This document shows positions 43,673-51,808 of a DNA stretch of 64,000 nt, one piece after another (the first letter of the stretch is position 1; the number at the start of each line of letters is the position of its first letter). A program made the translations under genes and the position numbers. The DNA lies in contig NZ_JAJUXI010000012.1 in NCBI RefSeq assembly GCF_021390515.1, forward strand, positions 124,001 to 188,000. Direction: 5' to 3'. The notes under the pieces were generated by a model. The model was not told the DNA's origin. It worked only from the letters and a program-made list of their open reading frames with translations, and did no database searches. This DNA comes from Dyadobacter sp. CY326 (lineage in GTDB: Bacteria; Bacteroidota; Bacteroidia; Cytophagales; Spirosomataceae).

Positions 43673-45058
43673 ATGCTTGCTTTTGCAATTCTTGCTTATC
43701 TCCTCGCAAATCTCGGGATCGGATTGTGGGCTTCGAAAAGAATTTCGACCACGCAGGATTTTGTGTTAGCAGGCAGGCGCTTGCCACTCGTGCTGGCTGC
43801 ATCGGCAACATTCGCAACCTGGTTTGGCTCCGAAACCATCATGGGCGCTCCCACAGAATTTGTAGAAAATGGCCTTCTGGGCGTAATTGAGGACCCTTTT
43901 GGTGCGTCCTTATGCCTGCTGCTGGTCGGATTATTTTTTGCGCGGCGGTTTTATAAAATGAACATTATCACGTTCTGCGACTTTTTCAGGATACGCTATG
44001 GGCGCAATGCAGAGCTCTTATCCGCAATCCTGATCATCCCCTCCTATTTCAGCTGGATCGCAGCTCAATTGCTCGCCATGGGCATTGTGCTGAAAGTTGT
44101 GCTTGGCTGGTCGCTGGTGACCTGCATTATAGGCAGTTCTTTCGTCGTGATCCTTTATACGATCTGGGGCGGCATGTGGTCCATTTCGATCACCGATTTT
44201 ATGCAAACTATCATGATCATTGTCGGATTGCTCATTGTTGCTGCCGTGCTTTATGAAAAAGTGGGTGGCTTTACGCCGCTTATTAAAGCTGCGCCGCCGG
44301 GATTTTTCAAATTTTATCCAGACTTCACCTTCAAAGCGTCCGTCGAATATTTTGCCGCCTGGATCACCATTGGACTGGGATCAATTCCGCAACAAGATGT
44401 TTTTCAAAGGGTTATGTCTGCCAAATCGGCGAGTGTTTCCGTAAAGGCAACATTGTTATCATCGCTAATGTATCTCACTGTTGCGCTGCTTCCACTTTTT
44501 ATAGGACTTTGCGGCCACCATCTTTATCCGGAATCGGATCACGACGGACAGCTGATCATTCCTAACATGGTTTTAAAGCACATGAGCGTTCCTTTGCAGA
44601 TCCTCTTTTTTGGCGCGCTCGTTTCGGCAATTTTGAGCACAACCAGCAGCGCAATCATGGCGCCGGCCGCTGTTTTGGGTGAAAATATCTTTAAATTTTT
44701 TAACCCGAAAATGTCCGATCAGCAGCTTTTAAAAATCATTCGCCTCGGCATCGTCGTCATTACAATTGTCTGTATTTTCATGGCTTTGCGGAGCGACAGC
44801 ATTTTCGATCTCGTTGCCGAGTCCTCTGCATTTAGCCTTGTTTCGCTGTTCATTCCCCTGGCGGCGGGCTTATATTGGAAAGCCACCAATGAGCTGGGCT
44901 GCATGCTTTCCATGATTTCCGGACTTATTGCCTGGCTCGGTTGCGCATATATCGCAACCGAATATCCTCCGCTGATTTACGGCCTGCTGGCCAGTCTGAC
45001 GGGAATGATCATTGGAATTTTATGGGAGAAAGTCGTTGCGCAGCGCGTGGCTTCCTGA
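43673..45058 (+). CDS. Sodium:solute symporter (SSS) family transporter
   Basis: A 461-residue membrane protein of the SSS family with 12-13 helices: ASKRISTTQDFVLAGRRLPL and SATFATWFGSETIMGAP at the N-terminus, then GLGSIPQQDVFQRVMSAKS (the SSS core) at about 229-247. It is the last gene of the FAAL cluster, 9 bp after the SGNH-like gene, and converges on a quinone oxidoreductase gene with 2 bp between. Substrate unknown; uptake of an acyl precursor or acceptor unit is speculative. Confidence 0.92.
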   Translation: MLAFAILAYLLANLGIGLWASKRISTTQDFVLAGRRLPLVLAASATFATWFGSETIMGAPTEFVENGLLGVIEDPFGASLCLLLVGLFFARRFYKMNIITFCDFFRIRYGRNAELLSAILIIPSYFSWIAAQLLAMGIVLKVVLGWSLVTCIIGSSFVVILYTIWGGMWSISITDFMQTIMIIVGLLIVAAVLYEKVGGFTPLIKAAPPGFFKFYPDFTFKASVEYFAAWITIGLGSIPQQDVFQRVMSAKSASVSVKATLLSSLMYLTVALLPLFIGLCGHHLYPESDHDGQLIIPNMVLKHMSVPLQILFFGALVSAILSTTSSAIMAPAAVLGENIFKFFNPKMSDQQLLKIIRLGIVVITIVCIFMALRSDSIFDLVAESSAFSLVSLFIPLAAGLYWKATNELGCMLSMISGLIAWLGCAYIATEYPPLIYGLLASLTGMIIGILWEKVVAQRVAS

Positions 45059-45060
45059 TG

Positions 45061-46062
45061 TTACGGCACCAGGATCACCGACCCCGTTGTTTTTCTGGAC
45101 TCCATGTCGCTGTGCGCCTGAGCCGCTTGTGAAAGTGGATATTGGGTGATGGCAAGCTTACCGAAAATGCCCGATTGCAATGCGGCGAATGTGTCCTGAG
45201 CAAATGTTTGAAGGCTTTCATAATCTGTAATGTAGGCGTTCAGCACAGGCGTAAGCATGTTAATGGACCTGGCACGCAATGCTGCATGATTGATCTGCTC
45301 GGGCTGGCCGGATGATGATCCATACAGCACAATCTTTCCGCCTTTGCGAATCTGTCCGACGGACTCTGCAAATGTATCTTTGCCTACGCCATCATAAACG
45401 ACGTTAATGCCTTCCCCTTTCGTTATCTCGGCGACCGATTTCCCAAAACCTTCGCAATCGACAAGAAAGACGTGATCCACGCCATTTTCAAGTGCAGCCT
45501 GTTTTTTACCTTCAGAGCCGACCGTTCCAATAACCGTTGCGCCCAGTGATTTGGACCATTTGGTGACCAATGATCCCACGCCTCCCGCAGCCGCATGCAC
45601 AAGCACAATGTCGCCTGGCTTGACCTGGTAAGTCTCCTTAACCAGCATTCTGGCTGTAAATCCTTTGACCAGCAATGCTGCGGCTTCTTCAAGCGTCACA
45701 CCATCCGGGACATGCACCAGTTGGTGCGTTCCAACAATGCGGACCTCCGCATAAGCGCCCGGAATGAAATGATAAGCAACGCGATCACCGACCTTGAAAT
45801 CCGTAACCCACGACCCCACTGCCTCTATAACACCTGCTGCTTCGATGCCGGGAATGTATGGAAATGCTTTAACAGGAAATGCGCCACTGCGAAAATATGT
45901 ATCTACAAAATTCAGCCCGATGGCCGCTTGCCTGATCCGCACTTCTCCCGGACCGGGTTCACCGATAAGATCCTCAGTATAAGTGAGTACAGATGGATCC
46001 CCTTGCCTGTCAATGTGTATAGCGCTTGATCTATATGCTTCTTCTTTATTTAAATCTAACAT
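45061..46062 (-). CDS. Quinone oxidoreductase (zinc-free MDR family)
   Basis: A 333-residue NADPH-dependent enzyme of the medium-chain reductase superfamily, QOR type: N-terminal GroES-like domain (GLNFVDTYFRSGAF, IPGIEAAGVIEAVG), then VHAAAGGVGSLVTKW for NADPH and VVYDGVGKDTF. It lacks the structural and catalytic zinc cysteines, as quinone oxidoreductases do. A TetR-type palindrome lies between this gene and the tetR gene upstream, so induction by an electrophile is likely. Confidence 0.9.
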   Translation of the reverse strand: MLDLNKEEAYRSSAIHIDRQGDPSVLTYTEDLIGEPGPGEVRIRQAAIGLNFVDTYFRSGAFPVKAFPYIPGIEAAGVIEAVGSWVTDFKVGDRVAYHFIPGAYAEVRIVGTHQLVHVPDGVTLEEAAALLVKGFTARMLVKETYQVKPGDIVLVHAAAGGVGSLVTKWSKSLGATVIGTVGSEGKKQAALENGVDHVFLVDCEGFGKSVAEITKGEGINVVYDGVGKDTFAESVGQIRKGGKIVLYGSSSGQPEQINHAALRARSINMLTPVLNAYITDYESLQTFAQDTFAALQSGIFGKLAITQYPLSQAAQAHSDMESRKTTGSVILVP

Positions 46063-46075
46063 AACCTTAACTTGA

Positions 46076-46101
46076 AATTATTGAATGAGCATTCAATAAT
46101 T
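46076..46101 (-). promoter_or_regulatory. TetR-type operator palindrome before the quinone oxidoreductase gene
   Basis: AATTATTGAATG (46076-46087) and CATTCAATAATT (46090-46101) form a perfect 12-bp inverted repeat around 2 nt, 14 bp before the oxidoreductase start. A degraded relative (GAATGAATGTTCC) is at about 46713-46725 upstream of the tetR gene. Binding by the adjacent TetR protein is inferred. Confidence 0.65.
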
Positions 46102-46112
46102 GACTGCTTAAT

Positions 46113-46691
46113 TCACTTCTTTATTGATTTTACCAAAAATTCTGCTTGCTGCTTGACTAAATCCGCATCATTGTAAACGAGATAAAGCTGCCAGAAACCT
46201 GTAAAATTTGAAACGATAAAATTCGCAAGCATGGCGGGATCACGTTTCGCGCTGACCTCGTCTGCTTTTTGCGCTTTTTTGATCAACTCCTTCAACACGC
46301 TCACAATGCTTGTCGTGTTGTCTTTCAAAATTGTGTGCACTTCTTCATCCACCGAAGCCAATTCAAAGGCGGATTTCACGCCCATGCAGGTTTTCCCTTC
46401 CTCAATGGTCCGAAGCGCTGCCCGTTTTACAATTTTTTCAATGGCTTTCAATGGCGACTTGGTTGCATCCGCTGCTTTTACATATTCTTCAAGCAGATCG
46501 TCCGCATAACTTTTCAAACACCTGAGAAACAGGCTGTGTTTGTCGCCATATGTGTCATAAATGCTCCCGCGGTTCAGGCCCATTGTATCCACCAGATCCT
46601 GCATGGAGGTTGCCTGATAGCCTTTTTGCCAAAAAAGATCTCTTGCCTTTTCAAGCTTTTCTTCCGGTTCAAATGATTTGCTTCGTGCCAT
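46113..46691 (-). CDS. TetR/AcrR family transcriptional regulator
   Basis: A 192-residue regulator. The HTH is ARDLFWQKGYQATSMQDLVD followed by GLNRGSIYDTYGDKHSLFLR (residues about 15-55), the usual TetR pattern. The C-terminal half holds the ligand and dimer region. CMGVKSAFE, near residue 102, carries a cysteine that might sense electrophiles (inferred). It lies between an SDR gene and a quinone oxidoreductase gene, all on the minus strand, with an operator palindrome 12 bp beyond its stop. Confidence 0.93.
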   Translation of the reverse strand: MARSKSFEPEEKLEKARDLFWQKGYQATSMQDLVDTMGLNRGSIYDTYGDKHSLFLRCLKSYADDLLEEYVKAADATKSPLKAIEKIVKRAALRTIEEGKTCMGVKSAFELASVDEEVHTILKDNTTSIVSVLKELIKKAQKADEVSAKRDPAMLANFIVSNFTGFWQLYLVYNDADLVKQQAEFLVKSIKK

Positions 46692-46776
46692 AGTAACCAG
46701 ACAATTATTTCAGAATGAATGTTCCAGAAAACGTGCTTTTGTGCATTGAGTTTGAAAAGACAAGAGATCTGAACCG

Positions 46777-47571
46777 TCAAAGAATAAACTTGGCGACGCC
46801 TCCGTCTACTTTCAATGCGGAGCCATTGGTCCCGGATGATAGCGGGCTGGCAACATAAGTGACTAGGTTTGCGACTTCTTCAACAGACGCAAAACGTTGC
46901 AGCAATGAGCTTGGCCTTGCGTTTTTGAAGAAATCCTTTTCGGCTTCTTCCGCAGTAACCTGATTAGCCTCACCCAACTGTTTCACAAAATCCGCCACGC
47001 CTTCCGACTTGGTTGGACCGGGCAATACCGAGTTAACTGTTACATTTGAACCTTTGGTCAGCTCTGATAATCCCCTGCTGATGGACAATTGCGCCGTTTT
47101 TGTCATGCCGTAATGAATCATTTCTTCCGGAATATTCACCGCCGATTCACTCGAAATGAAGATGATGCGGCCCCAATCTTTTGCAAGCATCTTTGGAAAA
47201 TAATGTCTCGACAAACGCACGCCGCTTAACACATTGACCTCGAAGAACTTGAACCAATCTGCATCAGCAATTTCGGTAAATGCCTTGGGCTCAAATATTC
47301 CTGCATTGTTAACGAGAATGTCAATTTCCGGCAACTTTTGCAGCAATGCATCAATTTCTTCAACTTTGGAAAAATCTGCCGCTATGCCAGATACGTTAGC
47401 ATTGGGGACACTTTCTTGGAGGCGTTTTACGGCGTCGTCCACTTTGGAGGCGGTTCTGCCGTTGATTACAACGCTTGCGCCTTCTTTCAATAAATTTTGG
47501 GCAATGGCAAACCCGATTCCCTGGGTAGAACCGCTGATGAATGCGGTTTTCCCTTTAAGCTGTAAATCCAT
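46777..47571 (-). CDS. SDR family NAD(P)-dependent oxidoreductase
   Basis: A 264-residue classical short-chain dehydrogenase: SGSTQGIGFAIAQNL for cofactor binding, NNAGIF, the catalytic Ser in IFISSESA, and YGMTKTAQ with the Tyr/Lys pair. It is probably a carbonyl or alcohol reductase in one unit with the TetR and quinone oxidoreductase genes. ATG 47571 is preferred because the conserved MDLQLKGKTAFISGS starts there; an upstream in-frame codon adds a non-homologous leader. Confidence 0.93.
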   Translation of the reverse strand: MDLQLKGKTAFISGSTQGIGFAIAQNLLKEGASVVINGRTASKVDDAVKRLQESVPNANVSGIAADFSKVEEIDALLQKLPEIDILVNNAGIFEPKAFTEIADADWFKFFEVNVLSGVRLSRHYFPKMLAKDWGRIIFISSESAVNIPEEMIHYGMTKTAQLSISRGLSELTKGSNVTVNSVLPGPTKSEGVADFVKQLGEANQVTAEEAEKDFFKNARPSSLLQRFASVEEVANLVTYVASPLSSGTNGSALKVDGGVAKFIL

Positions 47572-47625
47572 ATGGTTATAAATGTTTGATGGCATTATAA
47601 CACACCACTTTAAAAAATCGTCCGC

Positions 47626-48504
47626 ATGAAAAACATTTATCTTCTCGCATTTTTAATCATTTCTCTGTCAACGTTTGCCCAAAGTCCAAGAATTCTGATT
47701 GTTACCGCGCATCCTGACGATGAAACAATGTTCCCGGTCACCATTTTCAAAATCACGCACGAGCTCAAAGGTTCAGCCGATCTTGCCCTGATCACCGACG
47801 CTTCGGGCGGTTATAATGGGCTCGTTGCCTCGTCCTATTATGGCATGAACCTAGTTGATTCTGTTGTGGGTCGCAAGCATTTGCCTTTAATCCGGAAAAA
47901 GGAAATTTTAGCAGCGGGCGACGTGCTCGGCATTGGCAACTTTTTCTTCCTCGACCAGCGCGACGATTATTATAACAAAAACGAGAAGCCTTATCTGGAA
48001 GGGAGAAATTGGAACATTAAATTCGTAGAAAGTCGGCTGGACGAAATTCTGGAACGCGGAAATTACGATTTTGTCTTTTGTCTGATCCCAAGCGAGAGCC
48101 AGCATGCACACCACAAAACCGCCTCCATCAGCGCCATTAGGGCAGTGCAACGTTATAAGGGTGCAAAAAAGCCGATCATTCTCGGTGGCCAAGCACAAAA
48201 CAAAGGTTACACGCCCGGCTTCACTCGGCTAGACGGTTATCCAGAAACGGCCGTAAATTTGACAGCGCCCATTTTTGAATTTGACCGGACTTATGGTTTT
48301 GGCGAAGATAAAAAGCACAGTTATATGATCGTTGCCGATTGGGTCAAAGCCTGTCACAAGTCGCAGAGCGGCGATATGAACCAGGCCATGCACCGCGGCG
48401 ATCTGGAAACATTCATCTATTTCGACATGAATGGCGCCGCACGGATTGGGGAAGTAAAAGAGTTGTTTGATAAAATAAATAACTCCGGATTTTCAAAAAA
48501 ATAG
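47626..48504 (+). CDS. PIG-L family deacetylase (exported)
   Basis: A 292-residue zinc amide hydrolase with a signal peptide (ISLSTFAQ). The LmbE/PIG-L hallmark VTAHPDDETMFP (residues about 26-37) holds the zinc ligands, and SESQHAHHKTAS further on supplies the third His. The family removes acetyl groups from N-acetylglucosaminyl-type substrates, so a sugar or mycothiol-like target is plausible. It is divergent from the SDR gene and converges on the sugar operon. Confidence 0.92.
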   Translation: MKNIYLLAFLIISLSTFAQSPRILIVTAHPDDETMFPVTIFKITHELKGSADLALITDASGGYNGLVASSYYGMNLVDSVVGRKHLPLIRKKEILAAGDVLGIGNFFFLDQRDDYYNKNEKPYLEGRNWNIKFVESRLDEILERGNYDFVFCLIPSESQHAHHKTASISAIRAVQRYKGAKKPIILGGQAQNKGYTPGFTRLDGYPETAVNLTAPIFEFDRTYGFGEDKKHSYMIVADWVKACHKSQSGDMNQAMHRGDLETFIYFDMNGAARIGEVKELFDKINNSGFSKK

Positions 48505-48515
48505 ACTTGTTCCGA

Positions 48516-49286
48516 TCAGTTTTCAGGCGTCATTGTCATGAACAAGGAGCTGCCAAAAGGCGCTTTCGGGATGAGCAATTGTTCGGCTTTTGTGATGCCT
48601 TTCAAAACAGAATTGACTAACGCACCTGGAAATTTGACGTCCGAATCCAGGTGTTCGACGTCAATTTTTTGGTTGCGGATCTGATAATTCTGCCATTGCC
48701 GAACGGCCAGAATTGGCAATGATAATGCAAAAGGCCAGTAAGTGTTATGCGCAATGTTTAAGCCGGCAGCCTTCGCATAATGGGTGAATTGCTCAAACTT
48801 AAACCTCCTGAAACTTCCAACCGCCAGATCATGCGTGCCGGAAAATGCTTCGAAAGCATGAATGTTAATGATGATTAACCCATTCTTTTTCAGTTTCTTC
48901 CGAAATGCGATTAATGCCAAAACGATTTCCTCATCTGAAAGAAAATAGAGCGCATCGTTGCAGCAAATGACATCGAATGTTTCACCAGGTTGAAATGCTT
49001 CAACATTTTTCAGATCACCAAAGCCGACATTCAGGTTTCGCTCGCGAGAAAAATCAATGGCGTGTTGTGCGTAATCAAATCCTGTAAGGTTTGCGAATCC
49101 GGCGTCGCGCAGAAATGACAGCAATCCTCCCGTTCCACATGCTGCGTCAAGGATGCGCAAATCGGAATTCTTATCTCCAAAATGCTTTTTGATCCGGGCT
49201 AGGACTTTGCCATGCAGCACTTGATACCACCAGAGCGAGCGCTCAACCTCATACATGCGCTGATATTCCTGTCTGCTGTCAATCAT
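48516..49286 (-). CDS. Class I SAM-dependent methyltransferase
   Basis: A 256-residue methyltransferase with SAM motif I ILDAACGTGGLLSFL, then GFDYAQHAIDFSRERN, DVICCNDALYFLSD and NGLIIINIHAFEAF. The N-terminal YEVERSLWWYQVLHGK helix matches a group common in Bacteroidota sugar/lipid clusters. The start is set by the 4-bp ATGA overlap with the GT2 gene (49283-49286). It is the last gene of the four-gene sugar operon. Target unknown. Confidence 0.86.
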   Translation of the reverse strand: MIDSRQEYQRMYEVERSLWWYQVLHGKVLARIKKHFGDKNSDLRILDAACGTGGLLSFLRDAGFANLTGFDYAQHAIDFSRERNLNVGFGDLKNVEAFQPGETFDVICCNDALYFLSDEEIVLALIAFRKKLKKNGLIIINIHAFEAFSGTHDLAVGSFRRFKFEQFTHYAKAAGLNIAHNTYWPFALSLPILAVRQWQNYQIRNQKIDVEHLDSDVKFPGALVNSVLKGITKAEQLLIPKAPFGSSLFMTMTPEN

Positions 49287-50203
49287 AGGGCTTCGGCGCT
49301 GTTGTATTTTATAACATATTGCGGCTGACCGCTTTGTGCCATAAAACTCTTGCCAATATATTCCCCCAAAACACTTAGCAATGTGCATTGAATGCCTCCG
49401 ATGAAAATCAATGCAGCTGTTACAACCTGCCAGCCTTTCGGATCGGGACCAATGATCCATTGTCCGGTGAGAAAGCAAAGCAGCAAAAAGCCAAACATAA
49501 ACAAGCCTAGTCCGATTGGCATAAAAAGCCGGATAGGAAGTGACGAATAGCAAAATAATATGTTGAGAAACAGCGAAATAAGTTTTTTCCAGGTGTAATT
49601 GGACATTCCTTCTTCGCGCTTCAAATGTACCACCTGAACGGTTCCGATGTTCCTTGTGATCCTGAAAATAAGGCCGTCAATGTAGGGATAAGGACCCTGA
49701 TATTTTGTGATTTCCCTGACAACTTCCTGTCGAATGAGCTTGAAACTGGACAAATAAAGATCTTTCGGCTTATTCAGCAAATAACTTGTAAGCCAGTTAA
49801 CCAGCTTGCTTCCCAGGTTCCGTCCTACCGAATGTTCTTTTTTGGAATAATAAGTGTAAACCACATCATTATCACCACTTTCTGCCACTTTGATCAGTTT
49901 CAGGATTTCCTGGGGCGGATTTTGAAAATCGTCGTCAATCATCACGCAATAATCGCCATAGGCCCAGTTTAAGCCGCACATAACTGCATTAAATTCGCCG
50001 TAATTCCTGCGCAATGATATGAATCGAACATTGGAATAAAGATCCGCCAGTTGCTTGCAAACTTTTTCCGAGCCGTCCCTGCTCCCGTCATTCACCATGA
50101 CAATCTCAAAAGTGACTTCCGATAACGCTGATTGCAAGGATTCTACGAGCGGCCTGATCGTTTTTTCGCTGTTGTAAACCGGGATGACGACGGATAACTT
50201 CAT
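49283..50203 (-). CDS. GT2 family glycosyltransferase (polyprenyl-phosphate type)
   Basis: A 306-residue membrane glycosyltransferase. GT-A domain LSVVIPVYNSEKTI and MVNDGSRDGS, then MIDDDFQNPP, the DxD-like site. Two C-terminal TM segments (IRLFMPIGLGLFMFGFLLLCF and AALIFIGGIQCTLLSVLGEYIG) are typical of ArnC/DPM1-like enzymes that add sugars to undecaprenyl phosphate. Start at 50203 overlaps the aminotransferase gene by 4 bp. It would attach the sugar made by the preceding genes. Confidence 0.92.
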   Translation of the reverse strand: MKLSVVIPVYNSEKTIRPLVESLQSALSEVTFEIVMVNDGSRDGSEKVCKQLADLYSNVRFISLRRNYGEFNAVMCGLNWAYGDYCVMIDDDFQNPPQEILKLIKVAESGDNDVVYTYYSKKEHSVGRNLGSKLVNWLTSYLLNKPKDLYLSSFKLIRQEVVREITKYQGPYPYIDGLIFRITRNIGTVQVVHLKREEGMSNYTWKKLISLFLNILFCYSSLPIRLFMPIGLGLFMFGFLLLCFLTGQWIIGPDPKGWQVVTAALIFIGGIQCTLLSVLGEYIGKSFMAQSGQPQYVIKYNSAEAL

Positions 50204-51297
50204 TGCGGATAATCAAAATGATTAACGGTTTGTATAATGTAGGCGACCTCTTCATCCGTCAGCACGGCATTCAGCGGCAGGCTGATGACCTGTTCATGAA
50301 TTTGTTCTGTTATAGGCAGTTGCAAATCCTGATATTCCCTGAAAGCCTGTTGCTTGTGGATTGGCAGCGGATAATGCACATTCGTTTGAATGCCGTTGGC
50401 GTCAAGGTGCGCAATTAATTTGGAACGATCTGGATGCCGGATTACAAACAAATGCCAAGCATCGTCCTGAGTCCGATCACCTGGCGGCAAAACAAGATCC
50501 TTAACATTGATTTCACTCAAATAACGTGCAGCAATCGCTCTTCTCCGGTCATTTTCAGGATCTAAAAAAGGCAATTTAACATTCAATATCGCAGCCTGAA
50601 TCTCGTCCAATCGACTATTAACTCCTTGGAAATCGTTTTTGTATCGAACGAGTGACCCATAATTTCGGAGATATCGCAGTTTTTCAGCCAGCGCTTCGTC
50701 ATCAGTTGTAATGGCTCCCGCATCACCGAGTGCGCCAAGATTTTTGGTCGGATAAAAACTGAATGCAGTTGCGTGGGCAATGCTGCCGATTTTTTTGTTT
50801 TTATACACGGCCCCGTGCGCTTGTGCTGCATCCGTAATCACTTTCAGGCCGTGCTGTTGGGCCAGTTCCATAATTAGATCCATTTCACAACTGCGCCCAT
50901 AAAGGTCAACAGCAATGATTGCCCGGGTTTTCATAGTGATTTTTTCAGCTATTTTTTCCGGGTTCAAAAGCATTGTTACCGGATCGGGCTCTACGAAAAC
51001 GGCTTTAAAACCCAAATAGACGACTGGCAAAACGGACGCGATGTAAGTGTTTGCCGGGACAATCACTTCGCTATCCTCCGGAAAGTCGTAAGCCATCAGA
51101 ATCAATGTAATCGCATCCAACCCATTAGCAACACCCACACAATGTGCTGCTTGGCAATAAGTTGCAAATGATTTTTCAAATGATTTGAGCTCATTCCCCA
51201 AAATATACCATCCCGAACGGATCACCTTGAGTGAGGCTTTTTCGATGGCTTTAAGATAAGGCGCATTAACCTGGTTTAAATCCAGAAAAGGGATCAT
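50200..51297 (-). CDS. DegT/DnrJ/EryC1/StrS PLP aminotransferase
   Basis: A 365-residue sugar aminotransferase. The PLP lysine is K185 in SFYPTKNLGALGDAGA; DAAQAHGA holds the PLP-ring Asp, and GVNSRLDEIQAAIL is the family C-terminal motif. It makes a 3- or 4-amino sugar on a nucleotide carrier. With the FdtA-type isomerase upstream, dTDP-3-amino-3,6-dideoxyhexose (as in FdtB) is the best match, but C3 versus C4 is not decided. 4-bp overlaps with both neighbours indicate tight coupling. Confidence 0.92.
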   Translation of the reverse strand: MIPFLDLNQVNAPYLKAIEKASLKVIRSGWYILGNELKSFEKSFATYCQAAHCVGVANGLDAITLILMAYDFPEDSEVIVPANTYIASVLPVVYLGFKAVFVEPDPVTMLLNPEKIAEKITMKTRAIIAVDLYGRSCEMDLIMELAQQHGLKVITDAAQAHGAVYKNKKIGSIAHATAFSFYPTKNLGALGDAGAITTDDEALAEKLRYLRNYGSLVRYKNDFQGVNSRLDEIQAAILNVKLPFLDPENDRRRAIAARYLSEINVKDLVLPPGDRTQDDAWHLFVIRHPDRSKLIAHLDANGIQTNVHYPLPIHKQQAFREYQDLQLPITEQIHEQVISLPLNAVLTDEEVAYIIQTVNHFDYPQ

Positions 51298-51680
51298 TGG
51301 GATACGATCTGTTTCAGCATATATGGCTCATCGATGTAATCGGCAATGTCATAATATTCATTGGAAAGCACCAGAAGGATTGCGTCTTCCGAAAATGAGT
51401 CCATGATATGCCAGTCTTTCGGTTCGAGAATGAGGCACGAGGCAGGATCATCGAGGATGAAATATTCCTCTTTTTCTCCATCGTTGGAATAAACCCGGCA
51501 GCTTCCATGAATGCATATCAAGGCATTCCACGTTTTGTGATGCCTGTGTCCCCCGCGCTGCGTCTCGCCAGCTCCATAAATGTAAAATACACGCTTGATC
51601 GTGCCCGGGATTATCTTTTCAAAGACGGTCAAATTGCCGGCACCGGTGTTAAAGGTGTTCAGCTCAACTAATAACGGCAT
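51294..51680 (-). CDS. FdtA/QdtA-type cupin sugar isomerase
   Basis: A 128-residue cupin of the WxcM-like family. RGGHRHHKTWNALICIHGSC holds the catalytic His pair and cupin core of dTDP-4-keto-6-deoxyhexose 3,4-ketoisomerases; YFILDDPASCLILEPKDWH is the second motif. It is the first gene of a four-gene sugar operon (minus strand) and its ATGA overlaps the aminotransferase. Family members can be non-isomerase homologues, so activity is inferred from context. Confidence 0.87.
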   Translation of the reverse strand: MPLLVELNTFNTGAGNLTVFEKIIPGTIKRVFYIYGAGETQRGGHRHHKTWNALICIHGSCRVYSNDGEKEEYFILDDPASCLILEPKDWHIMDSFSEDAILLVLSNEYYDIADYIDEPYMLKQIVSQ

Positions 51681-51808
51681 ATGAGAGTTTACAGATAGCG
51701 TTTGTTTTAAATAGCGTTGAGAAATGTTCTGATAATCCGTTTAGTAAGATAGAAATATTTCTTTTTGAAAATACAAACTTTTGTTTCGTCTCCACTCGAG
51801 TCCAATGT

